This document shows positions 26,149-34,224 of a DNA stretch of 64,000 bases, piece by piece. Source of the DNA: CBDIHP01 sp965279195. Its GTDB lineage: Bacteria > Planctomycetota > Planctomycetia > Isosphaerales > Isosphaeraceae. Positions within the stretch are counted from its first letter, which is position 1. Each line of letters begins with the position of its first letter. The notes under the pieces are model-generated. The model was not told where the DNA came from and did not search any database. It saw only the letters and a program-made list of their open reading frames with translations. Position numbers and translations under genes: made by a program. The stretch is taken from NCBI GenBank assembly GCA_965279195.1, contig CBDIHP010000017.1, forward strand, positions 1 to 64,000, given 5' to 3'.

Positions 26149-28113
26149 ATGGCCCTGGCGGCGCGTTCGGGCGGTGAGGAGCGTCGGTCACTCGAGGAGG
26201 TCCACGGGACGGTGGGAGTGGAGCAGGCCAACCCGCTCAAGCGACTGTTCGCGTTCATGGGCCCGGCGTACCTGGTGAGCGTCGGCTACATGGACCCGGG
26301 CAACTGGGCGACGGACCTGGAGGGCGGGGCCCGGTTCGGCTACTCGCTGGTCTGGGTCCTGCTGATGTCCAACCTGATGGCCGTCCTGCTCCAGACCCTG
26401 TCGGCCAGGCTGGGGGTGGTCACCGGCCACGACCTGGCCCAGGCCTGCCGCGCGGAGTATTCGCCGCGGGTCAACGGCATGCTCTGGGTCCTGGCCGAGA
26501 TCGCCATTGCGGCGACCGACCTCGCCGAGGTGCTGGGGACGATCATCGCCCTCAAGCTGCTCTTCGGGATGCCCTTGCTCTGGGGCTGCGTGATCACTGC
26601 GCTAGACACGTTCCTGCTGCTGTGGCTCCAGAAGTTCGGCATGCGGAAGATGGAAGCCCTGGTCCTGGCTCTGGTTGCGACGATCGGGCTGTGCTTCCTG
26701 GTCCAGATCTTCCTGGCGAAGCCGAACCTGATGGAGGTCGCCGCCGGGTTCAAGCCGACGCTGCTCTCGGGCGATGCCCTGGTGGTGGCCATCGGGATCC
26801 TCGGGGCGACCGTCATGCCCCACAACCTCTATTTGCACTCGGCGCTGGTGCAATCGAGGCGGATCGGGGCGGACTCCGCAAGCAAGGCCCAGGCCTGCAA
26901 GTACAACCTCATCGACTCGGCCGTCGCGCTCAACGCGGCGTTCTTCGTCAACGCCGCCATCCTGGTCGTCAGCGCCACGGTGTTCTACGGCAAGGCCGAG
27001 GTCGCGAGCATCGAGGAGGCGTACAAGCTGCTGCCTTCGTTCCTGCACTCGGCCGCGCCCTATCTGTTCGGGATCGCGCTCCTCTGCGCCGGCCAGAGTT
27101 CGACCCTCACCGGGACGCTCGCCGGTCAGATCGTGATGGAGGGCTACCTCCACATCCGGCTGGCCCCGTGGCTGCGACGGCTGATCACGCGGTTGCTGGC
27201 CCTGGTCCCGGCGGTGATCGTGATCTCGATGGTCGGGGAGTCGTCGACCCAGCAGCTCCTGGTGCTGAGCCAGGTCGTGCTGAGCTTGCAGCTCTCATTC
27301 GCGGTCATCCCGTTGATCCACTTCACCTCGAACCGCCGGAACATGGGCGAGTTCGCCACCGCCTGGTGGGGGCAGATCCTGGCGTGGGTCACGGCGGCGA
27401 TCATCGTGGCGCTCAACGCCAAGCTGGTGCTGGACAAGATCGCCGAATGGACGGACGCCGCCGGGGCCTCGGGCATCGCCTTCGGGCCGATCCCGCTGAG
27501 CTGGATCGTCGCGGGGGTACTCTACGGGATCGCGGGCGGGGTGGGCGTGCTGCTCGCCTGGGTGACGCTCAAGCCGCTGGTCTCGCCCTCGGGCGCCTGG
27601 ATGCCCCCGCCGACCCTGGAACTCGACTGGGCCGACGCGCTCCGGCCGAGGAAGGTCGTCACGATCGGCGTCGCCCTCGAACACAACCCGAATGACGCCG
27701 AGATCCTCAGCCGGGCCCTCGGGTTCTGCCAGCCGGGCAAGACCGAGATCGTCCTGCTGCACGTCGTGGACACCCCGATGACCAGCGTCTACGGCGAGGA
27801 CACCGCCGACCGCCACAGCGAGTCGGACGAGAGGTACCTGAACGAGGTGGCGACGGTCCTCAAGGATCGCGGCTACCACGCGAAGACGGTCCTGCTGCAC
27901 GGGACCGACCGGGCGGGCAAGCTGGTGGCCCAGTTGAAGGCGTCGCCGGTAGACCTGCTCGTGGTCGGGTCGCACGGGCACGGGCTGGTCCGGGACCTGC
28001 TCTTCGGCCAGACGGTGGACAAGGTCCGGCACGGCCTGGCGATCCCGATGCTCATCGCCCGGCCGGACAGCGGCGCGAAGGGTCCGTCGGAGGCGGGGGA
28101 CCCGCTCGACTGA
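26149..28113 (+). CDS. Nramp-family divalent metal transporter fused to a UspA domain
   Basis: 654 residues. Residues about 25-450 form an Nramp/MntH transporter with about 11 membrane helices. The helix 1 metal motif is DPGNW and the helix 6 motif is MPHNLYLHSALVQSR. After about residue 497 comes a universal-stress-protein domain (RKVVTIGVALEHNP) with the ATP-type loop GSHGHGLVRDLLFGQT. The start at 26149 is fixed by GGGAGG eight bases upstream; the frame is open further up. It probably imports Mn2+ or Fe2+ with protons. The Usp domain may regulate transport by nucleotide or stress state (inference). Confidence 0.9.
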   Translation: MALAARSGGEERRSLEEVHGTVGVEQANPLKRLFAFMGPAYLVSVGYMDPGNWATDLEGGARFGYSLVWVLLMSNLMAVLLQTLSARLGVVTGHDLAQACRAEYSPRVNGMLWVLAEIAIAATDLAEVLGTIIALKLLFGMPLLWGCVITALDTFLLLWLQKFGMRKMEALVLALVATIGLCFLVQIFLAKPNLMEVAAGFKPTLLSGDALVVAIGILGATVMPHNLYLHSALVQSRRIGADSASKAQACKYNLIDSAVALNAAFFVNAAILVVSATVFYGKAEVASIEEAYKLLPSFLHSAAPYLFGIALLCAGQSSTLTGTLAGQIVMEGYLHIRLAPWLRRLITRLLALVPAVIVISMVGESSTQQLLVLSQVVLSLQLSFAVIPLIHFTSNRRNMGEFATAWWGQILAWVTAAIIVALNAKLVLDKIAEWTDAAGASGIAFGPIPLSWIVAGVLYGIAGGVGVLLAWVTLKPLVSPSGAWMPPPTLELDWADALRPRKVVTIGVALEHNPNDAEILSRALGFCQPGKTEIVLLHVVDTPMTSVYGEDTADRHSESDERYLNEVATVLKDRGYHAKTVLLHGTDRAGKLVAQLKASPVDLLVVGSHGHGLVRDLLFGQTVDKVRHGLAIPMLIARPDSGAKGPSEAGDPLD

Positions 28114-28222
28114 GCGCCCGAGAACCCGCGTTGGACCCACGTTGACCCCTCCTCTTACCTTTTCCTAGAATGTCCCGGTCGTCTCAGACCCCCAAGCGCG
28201 TGTTCCGTGGATCGGGCCGGAC

Positions 28223-28759
28223 ATGTCGATGGCGATCACGTACTACAAGCGGTTCCGGATGGAGATCGACCTCGATGGCTCGCTCCCTCCGCCGCGGTTG
28301 CCATCGCCATTCGAGTGGGTCCCCTGGGATGAGGCGCTGGCCGAGCACCACGCCGAGGTGAAGTACCTCAGCTTCCGCGACGAGATCGACGCCCACGTCT
28401 TCCCCTGCCTGGGCCAGCGGAGCGGCTGCCAGCGCCTGATGCGGGAGATCCGACGCAAGCCGGGTTTTCTCGCGGGGGCGACCTGGCTGATCGCCTCGCC
28501 CGAGGGGTATGTTGGCACGATCCAGGGGGTCATGGACCGGGGGCCGCTCGGCGCGATCCAGAACGTCGGCGTGGTCCCGACCTATCGGGGCCAGGGGCTC
28601 GGCCGGGCCCTGGTGCGGCAGGCCCTGGAAGGCTTCTACCAGGCGGGCCTGCGGCGGGCGTACCTGGAAGTCACCGCCGAGAACCTCGGGGCCGTCCGGC
28701 TCTACCGGACCCTCGGCTTCCGGCGCTCCAAGACGCTCTACAAGGCCGTCGATAGCTGA
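28223..28759 (+). CDS. GNAT family N-acetyltransferase
   Basis: 178 residues. The acetyl-CoA-binding motif A is clear (NVGVVPTYRGQGLGRALV), followed by LRRAYLEVTAENLGAVRLYRTLGF at motif B. It transfers an acetyl group from acetyl-CoA to an unknown amine. The N-terminal 90 residues are unlike common subfamilies, so no substrate is proposed. Two in-frame ATGs (28223, 28229) are possible. The next gene begins about 90 bases downstream on the same strand. Confidence 0.8.
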   Translation: MSMAITYYKRFRMEIDLDGSLPPPRLPSPFEWVPWDEALAEHHAEVKYLSFRDEIDAHVFPCLGQRSGCQRLMREIRRKPGFLAGATWLIASPEGYVGTIQGVMDRGPLGAIQNVGVVPTYRGQGLGRALVRQALEGFYQAGLRRAYLEVTAENLGAVRLYRTLGFRRSKTLYKAVDS

Positions 28760-28849
28760 TTGGTTCCGGGTCGGGATGGAATCGCCCCGAGACGCGCCGG
28801 TGTCGGACCCATCGGGCCGCGAGTTTCCCTGCAACGGATCGAGGTCATC

Positions 28850-30094
28850 GTGTCGGATGCGACGGTGTCGTCCCATCGTTTCCCCAACGGGCTGGTGCTG
28901 GTCGCCGAGACGATGCCCGGGGTGCAGTCCGCGGCGTTCTCGTTCCTGGTCCCCGCCGGGGCGGCGTTCGAGAAGGAGGGACTCGGCGGCACGGCCACGA
29001 TGCTCTCCGAGTGGATGATGCGGGGCGCGGGCGATCGCGACAGCCGGCAGCTCCTCGGCGACCTCGACAACCTCGGCGTCAGCCACGGCGAGTCCGCCCA
29101 GACGGTCCACACCAGCGTCTCCGCCGCGACCCTCGGCCGGAACATCCTCCCGGCGCTGGAGATCTACGCCGACGTCCTGCTCCGCCCGCATCTGGACGGT
29201 GAGGAATTCGAGTCGATCCAGTCCTTGACGCTCCAGTCGCTCCAGAGCCTGGAGGACGACCCGGGCTCGAAGGTCATCTACGAGTTGCGCAGGCGGCATT
29301 TCCCCGACCCCTGGGGCCGCCCCGCGCCGGGGAACCCCGAGGGCGTCAACGCCGCGACCCCCGACGACCTCCGCGCCTTCCATGCCCGTCACTTCCGGCC
29401 CAATGGGGCGATCCTGGCGGTCGCCGGGGCGATCGAGTGGGAGGCGCTCAAGGACGCCGTCGGCCGGCTCTTCAGCGACTGGGCCCCGCAGCCCGACCCG
29501 GCCGTCCAGCTCAGGCCGACCGGGCCGCTCCGCGACCACATCCCCCGCGAGACCCAGCAGACCCAGGTCGCCATCGCCTTCCCCACGGTGACCATCCAGA
29601 GCCCCGATTACTACCTCGCCCGGGCGTCCGTCGGGATCCTCGGCGGCTACTCATCGGCCCGGCTGTTCACCGAGGTCCGCGAGAAGCGCGGGCTCTGCTA
29701 CTCGGTCTACTCCTCCTACGAGAGCCAGCGCGACCGGGCCGCCGTGGTCTGCTACGCGGGGACCTCGAACGAGCGGGCGCAGGAGACCCTGGATGTGACC
29801 CTGGCCGAGATCGAGCGCCTCGGGCGCGACGGGGTCGAATCCGAGGAGCTGGAGACGATGAAGGCCGGGCTCAAGAGCTCGCTCATCATGCAGCAGGAGT
29901 CGAGCATGAGCCGGTCGGGCTCGCTCGCGTCCGACTGGTACTATCTCGGCCGGGTCCGCTCGCTGGACGAGATCTCGACGGCGCTCGGCGGCCTGTCGGC
30001 CGACGGCGTGACCGACTTCGTCAAGCGGCAGCCCGCCGGCCCGCTGACCTTGCTGACCCTGGGCCCCAACCCGCTCACGTTCCCGGAGGCCTGA
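28850..30094 (+). CDS. M16 peptidase family, non-catalytic subunit
   Basis: 414 residues from a GTG start chosen because GAGG lies five bases upstream. It has the M16B fold (FPNGLVLVAETMP, HFPDPWGRPAPGNPEGV, ARLFTEVREKRGLCYSVYSS). In place of the zinc site HxxEH it reads TATMLSEWMMRG, so it cannot hold the catalytic zinc. The active partner follows 3 bases later. Such inactive/active pairs form heterodimeric clamshell peptidases that degrade short peptides. Confidence 0.85.
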   Translation: MSDATVSSHRFPNGLVLVAETMPGVQSAAFSFLVPAGAAFEKEGLGGTATMLSEWMMRGAGDRDSRQLLGDLDNLGVSHGESAQTVHTSVSAATLGRNILPALEIYADVLLRPHLDGEEFESIQSLTLQSLQSLEDDPGSKVIYELRRRHFPDPWGRPAPGNPEGVNAATPDDLRAFHARHFRPNGAILAVAGAIEWEALKDAVGRLFSDWAPQPDPAVQLRPTGPLRDHIPRETQQTQVAIAFPTVTIQSPDYYLARASVGILGGYSSARLFTEVREKRGLCYSVYSSYESQRDRAAVVCYAGTSNERAQETLDVTLAEIERLGRDGVESEELETMKAGLKSSLIMQQESSMSRSGSLASDWYYLGRVRSLDEISTALGGLSADGVTDFVKRQPAGPLTLLTLGPNPLTFPEA

Positions 30095-30097
30095 CCG

Positions 30098-31336
30098 TTG
30101 CGATTCCACCAGACCGTCCTCGACAACGGCCTCACGGTCATCGCCGAGTTGAATGACCAGGCGCACTCGGTCGCCGCGGGCTTCTTCGTCAAGGCGGGCA
30201 GCCGCGACGAGTCGCCCGAGCTGGCCGGCGTCTCGCACTTCCTCGAGCACATGATCTTCAAGGGGACGCCCAACCGCGACGCCCTCCAGGTCAACCGCGA
30301 CTTCGACCGCGTCGGGGCCAAGCACAACGCGCAGACGTCGGAGGAGGACACGTTCTATCACGTGACCTGCCTGCCCGAGTACCTCCCGCGCTCGTTCGAG
30401 GTCCTCTCCGACATCCTCCGCCCGAGCCTCCGCGAGGACGACTTCGACACCGAGAAGAAGGTGATCATCGAAGAGATCCGGATGTATCAGGACAATCCGA
30501 TGTCCGTCGCCTACGACGCGGCCAAGGAGGTCCACTTCGGGTCGCACCCGCTCGGCCAGAGCATCCTCGGCACGGTCGACTCCATCACCGCCCTCAAGGT
30601 CGATCAGATGCGCGACTACTTCGCGCACAAGTACGCCCCGACGAACATCGTCCTCGGGTTCGCGGGCAAGTCGGACTGGGATGAGATCGTCGGACTGGCC
30701 AACAAGTTCTGCGCGACGTGGTCCGGCCCGCCGACCTCGCGCGCGGCCATGCCGCCGAGGGGGACGCACGGCTTCCAGGCCCTGCTGAGGGCCGAGGACA
30801 ACCAGCAGACGATCATCGGCGTGTCCGACGCCCCCTCGCTCGAAAGTGCCGACCGCTACGCCGCCCAGTTGCTCGCGACCATCCTCGGCGACCACACGGG
30901 CTCGCGCCTCTACTGGACGCTGGTGGACCCGGGCTATGCCGACGGCGCCGAACTCTCGTATCAGGACTACAATCAGGCGGGCGCGTTCTACACCTTTCTG
31001 AGCTGCGAGCCCGGCGAGACGCAAGCGAACCTGGGGCGGATCTCCGAACTCTACCGCGAGACCATGGCCAGCCCGATCGGCGAGGACGAGCTGAACCAGG
31101 CCAAGAACAAGGTCATGGCCCGGACCGTCCTCCGCAGCGAGCGCCCCATGGGCCGCCTCGGCTCGCTCGGGTTCCACTGGATGTACCGCCGCGATTACCT
31201 GCCGGTCGCCCGCGAGATGGAACTCTTCCAGGCCGTCACGCTCGACGACCTGAAGCGCATCCTCGACGCCTGGCCGCTCCTCCCCATGTCGATCGTCACC
31301 GTCGGCCCGACGACGGACCTTCAGCATATCTGCTAA
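30098..31336 (+). CDS. M16 peptidase family, catalytic zinc subunit
   Basis: 412 residues. The start is TTG at 30098, eight bases after a GGAGG inside the end of the preceding gene. The inverted zinc motif HFLEH is in SHFLEHMIFKGT, and the third ligand Glu lies in IIEEIRMYQDNP about 70 residues on. The C-terminal half keeps the M16 arrangement (TGSRLYWTLVDPGYADG). It should form a heterodimer with the upstream inactive homologue. No signal peptide is seen, so the location is probably cytoplasmic. A hairpin-repeat region follows its stop. Confidence 0.9.
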   Translation: MRFHQTVLDNGLTVIAELNDQAHSVAAGFFVKAGSRDESPELAGVSHFLEHMIFKGTPNRDALQVNRDFDRVGAKHNAQTSEEDTFYHVTCLPEYLPRSFEVLSDILRPSLREDDFDTEKKVIIEEIRMYQDNPMSVAYDAAKEVHFGSHPLGQSILGTVDSITALKVDQMRDYFAHKYAPTNIVLGFAGKSDWDEIVGLANKFCATWSGPPTSRAAMPPRGTHGFQALLRAEDNQQTIIGVSDAPSLESADRYAAQLLATILGDHTGSRLYWTLVDPGYADGAELSYQDYNQAGAFYTFLSCEPGETQANLGRISELYRETMASPIGEDELNQAKNKVMARTVLRSERPMGRLGSLGFHWMYRRDYLPVAREMELFQAVTLDDLKRILDAWPLLPMSIVTVGPTTDLQHIC

Positions 31337-31338
31337 CC

Positions 31339-31522
31339 TGGAGTCAAGCTCCCGCCGGGCGAGATCGGAACATCGAAGGCGTGGAGTGCGGAAGTTCGCT
31401 TCCGCCCTGTTGTCGCGGAGCTTGCTCCGCGCAACCGATCGAAGGTCACTGCTGTCGCCCGGATGAGCGATCTCGGGAGCAAGCTCCCGCCTGGCGAGAA
31501 CGGAAACAAGCGTCCGCACTCC
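31339..31522. repeat. Family C hairpin-repeat cluster
   Basis: The main element, 31383-31522, begins GGAGTGCGGAAG and ends with its inverted form CGTCCGCACTCC. Inside are mini-hairpins GCGGAAG-TTCG-CTTCCGC (31388-31405), GCGGAGC-TT-GCTCCGC and GGGAGC-AA-GCTCCC. A partial direct repeat of its right module (AAGCTCCCGCC and the following GGCGAGA) precedes it at 31346-31371. It fills the gap between the M16 gene and the BtuF-like gene. The element at 37163 shares the GGAGTGCGG edge. Confidence 0.7.
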
Positions 31523-31533
31523 GGGGGGTGGTC

Positions 31534-32442
31534 ATGCGGATCGTCAGCCTCTTGCCGTCGTTGACCGAACTCGTGGCGGCGCTGGGGCGGGGCGATGAAC
31601 TCGTGGGCGTGACCCACGAGTGCGACTACCCGCCGGGCGTCGAACTGCTGCCGCACCTGACGCGGAGCAAGCTGACGGAGACGGCAACGAGCGCGGAAAT
31701 CGACACGCTGGTGAGCGAAGAGCGGGGCGGGCTCTATGAACTGGACGAGACCGCCCTGGCCGAGTGCCGGCCGGACCTGATCCTGACCCAGGAGCAGTGC
31801 GACGTCTGCGCGGTCAATGAGCGCACCGTCCGCCGCGCGGCCATGAGCCTCCCCGGCTCGCCGCCGGTCGAGAGCGTGAATCCGACCGACCTGGCCGGGC
31901 TGTTCGCGATGTTCCGCCGCCTCGGCGACCTGCTCGATGCCCGCGAGAAGGCCGAGGAACTCATCGCCCGGTTCGACGCGATCACGGCCGAGGTCGCCTG
32001 CCTGGAATCGAGCCCGCCGGTGCGCATGGTGCTGCTCGAATGGCTCGACCCGCCGTTCACCTCGGGGCACTGGAACCCGGAACTGACCGAACGAGGCGGT
32101 GGGATCGAGGTCCTGGGGAAGGCCGGCGAGAAGTCGCGCCGGGTGACCTGGGACGAGATCCACGCGGCCGACCCGGACGTGATCCTGCTCGCCCCGTGCG
32201 GGTTCACCATCGAGCGATCGCTCGAAGAATGGCCCACGCTCCAGGCCCGGCCCGAGTGGCAACGCCTTCGGGCCGTCCGAGACGGACGCGTCTCCTTGAC
32301 CGACGGCTCCGCCTTCTTCGCCCGCCCCGGCCCGAGGCTGGCCGACGCGATCCGTCTCGTAGCCTCCGCGATCGCCGGTGAGGAGACGGCCCATCTCCGT
32401 GGGGTGGGCACCGCCCACCACAGCACCGGCCAGCATCCATAA
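31534..32442 (+). CDS. BtuF-like cobalamin/metal-chelate binding protein
   Basis: 302 residues. It has the helical-backbone metal-receptor fold of BtuF/FepB proteins: MRIVSLLPSLTELVAALG, LVGVTHECDYP, DLILTQEQCDVCAV and DPDVILLAPCGF. There is no signal peptide, so unlike BtuF it appears cytoplasmic, as in many stand-alone homologues. GGGGGG six bases upstream supports the ATG. No BtuC/D genes are adjacent. The last 13 or so residues (from GVGTAHH) are encoded by a hairpin repeat and are probably not part of the fold. Ligand is unproved. Confidence 0.75.
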   Translation: MRIVSLLPSLTELVAALGRGDELVGVTHECDYPPGVELLPHLTRSKLTETATSAEIDTLVSEERGGLYELDETALAECRPDLILTQEQCDVCAVNERTVRRAAMSLPGSPPVESVNPTDLAGLFAMFRRLGDLLDAREKAEELIARFDAITAEVACLESSPPVRMVLLEWLDPPFTSGHWNPELTERGGGIEVLGKAGEKSRRVTWDEIHAADPDVILLAPCGFTIERSLEEWPTLQARPEWQRLRAVRDGRVSLTDGSAFFARPGPRLADAIRLVASAIAGEETAHLRGVGTAHHSTGQHP

Positions 32443-32516
32443 TCGTTGCCCATTCAACCGGCCCACGCATCCCATGCCCGTGAGGCATGCCGATGCGATG
32501 GTGAGGGGTTGCCCAC
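32403..32516. repeat. Family D hairpin repeat reaching into the 3' end of the BtuF-like gene
   Basis: Left edge mini-hairpin GGTGGGC-acc-GCCCACC (32403-32419) lies inside the coding region. The middle contains CATGCC-cgtga-GGCATG, and the right edge TGCCCACC (32509-32516) is the inverse of the left GGTGGGCA. Read from the minus strand, the element starts directly after the TAA stop of the prenyltransferase gene. Confidence 0.6.
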
Positions 32517-32517
32517 C

Positions 32518-33525
32518 TTACGCGTTGCGCCTCACCACATAGAGAGTGAGGTTGCGGAGGATGGTCTTGGCCGGTGAGTCGGGCAGGACGTCCAGGGCGG
32601 ACGAGGCGCGGGCGGCGAAGAGTTTGGCCTGCTCCCAGGCGTAATCGAGGGCGCCGTGCTCTTCGAGCAAGGGGCGGAGGATCGTCCGGTTCTCGGGCCG
32701 GGCCTCGTTGAGCAGCGATCGGACCTCTGCAGCAACCTCAGGGGGCGCGACGTTCAGGAGGCGGATGATCGGGAGCGTCAGCTTCTGCTTTTCGAGGTCG
32801 GTGCCGAGCGACTTGCCCGTCTTGTGCTCGTCGCCCCAGAGGTCGAGGACGTCGTCGGCGATCTGGAAGGCGCATCCGAGGTCGCGGCCGTAGTTGTCCA
32901 TCTGGTGTACGACGGCCTCGTCGGCCCCGGCGTAGTGGGCGCCGAGTCGGCAAGAGACGGCGGTCAGCTCGGCGGTCTTGCCCCGGATGATCGAGAAGTA
33001 CGATTGCTCGTCGAGTTCGAGGTTGCCGCGGTTGTTGACCTGCTGCATCTCGCCTTCACAGACGAGGTTCGTGGCGCGGCCGATCCAGCGGCAGGCGAGG
33101 GTCGATTCGAGCGACGCGGCGAGGTGGAACGCGTGCGTGAAGAGGTAGTCGCCGAGGAGGACGGCGGTCTCGTTGCCCCACTCGGCGTTGACCGTGGCCG
33201 AGTGGCGGCGGATCATCGCCTCGTCGAGGATGTCGTCGTGGACGAGCGTGGCCGTATGGATCATCTCGACGACGGCCGCTACGACCGGGTGGGCGTCGGT
33301 GTTGCCGCCGCAGGCCTGGCCGGTGAGGAGGACGAGCGCGGGGCGAAGTCGCTTGCCCTGGAAGTCGTGGCAGTGGTCCACGAGCTGCTGGACGAACGGG
33401 TACTTGCTCGCGAGTTCCTCGGCGAAGATCCGGTCGGAGATGTCGAGTTCCCGGGCGATGGGCGCGAAGACGGCGGAGAGACGGGTTCGGGTCTCCTCGC
33501 TGGTGGGCATGGTCGTCGTCGGCAT
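32518..33525 (-). CDS. Trans-polyprenyl diphosphate synthase
   Basis: 335 residues. Both Asp-rich motifs are present: DDILD within LVHDDILDEAMIRR, and DDVLD within FQIADDVLDLWGDE. KRLRPALVLL is the conserved substrate-binding region. It condenses isopentenyl diphosphate onto allylic diphosphates, probably making the quinone side chain (octaprenyl/heptaprenyl type), although chain length cannot be read with confidence. The start at 33525 is chosen for GGAG seven bases upstream; a longer frame exists. moaC lies upstream on the same strand. Confidence 0.9.
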   Translation of the reverse strand: MPTTTMPTSEETRTRLSAVFAPIARELDISDRIFAEELASKYPFVQQLVDHCHDFQGKRLRPALVLLTGQACGGNTDAHPVVAAVVEMIHTATLVHDDILDEAMIRRHSATVNAEWGNETAVLLGDYLFTHAFHLAASLESTLACRWIGRATNLVCEGEMQQVNNRGNLELDEQSYFSIIRGKTAELTAVSCRLGAHYAGADEAVVHQMDNYGRDLGCAFQIADDVLDLWGDEHKTGKSLGTDLEKQKLTLPIIRLLNVAPPEVAAEVRSLLNEARPENRTILRPLLEEHGALDYAWEQAKLFAARASSALDVLPDSPAKTILRNLTLYVVRRNA

Positions 33526-33650
33526 GCCAGGGCTCCTCGTGGGGACGTCAGTCATCCCGGCGCCGGTCGTCAGCGTCGGGCGTGTTTTGTCGCCGGCCAT
33601 GCGGCCATTGGCGGCGTGGGTGGCGATCGGTTCCAGCGGCTGGGCCGTGC

Positions 33651-34130
33651 TCATTTCGATTCGCGACGGAACGTCCCGCTCCGCCCCCCGGTCTTTTCTT
33701 CGAGCCGGATCTCGCCGATCGTCATCGTGCGATCGACGGCCTTGCACATGTCGTAGACCGTGAGCGCGGCGACCGAGACGGCGGCGAGCGCCTCCATCTC
33801 GACGCCCGTCCGGCCCCAGACCTTGGTCGTGGCACGGATGCCCAGCGTCCGGGCATCGAGCGACTGGAAGTCGATCTCGACCGAGTCGAGGCCGAGCGGG
33901 TGGCAGAGCGGGATCAGGTCGCCGGTCTTCTTCGCCGCCTGGATGCCCGCGATCCGGGCCACCTCCAGGACGTCCCCCTTGGCCAGCAAGCGGTCGAGGA
34001 TCAGGGCCAGGGTCGCCGGCTCCATCCGGACGTGTCCGGAGGCCGTGGCCGAGCGGGCCGTGACGTCCTTCTTCGAGACGTCGACCATCCGACTGGCCCC
34101 ACGTTCGTCGAAGTGTGTCAGTTCGGACAT
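33651..34130 (-). CDS. moaC: Cyclic pyranopterin monophosphate synthase (molybdenum cofactor)
   Basis: 159 residues from MSELTHFDERG, the normal MoaC size. Conserved pieces are MVDVSKKDVTARSA, GIQAAKKTGDLIPLCHPL with the key His, and TGVEMEALAAVSVAALTVYDMCKAVDR. It converts the MoaA product into cPMP. No other molybdenum-cofactor gene is nearby. GAGG nine bases upstream of the ATG supports the start; an ATG five codons earlier is less likely. Confidence 0.94.
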   Translation of the reverse strand: MSELTHFDERGASRMVDVSKKDVTARSATASGHVRMEPATLALILDRLLAKGDVLEVARIAGIQAAKKTGDLIPLCHPLGLDSVEIDFQSLDARTLGIRATTKVWGRTGVEMEALAAVSVAALTVYDMCKAVDRTMTIGEIRLEEKTGGRSGTFRRESK

Positions 34131-34224
34131 GGCCTGCGACCTCATCGTTCAATTCATTCTGAACGTATTTTACAGAACGTCCGACGATCGGCTAGGGGTC
34201 CTTTGCAAAACTCGGCCGATCGGT

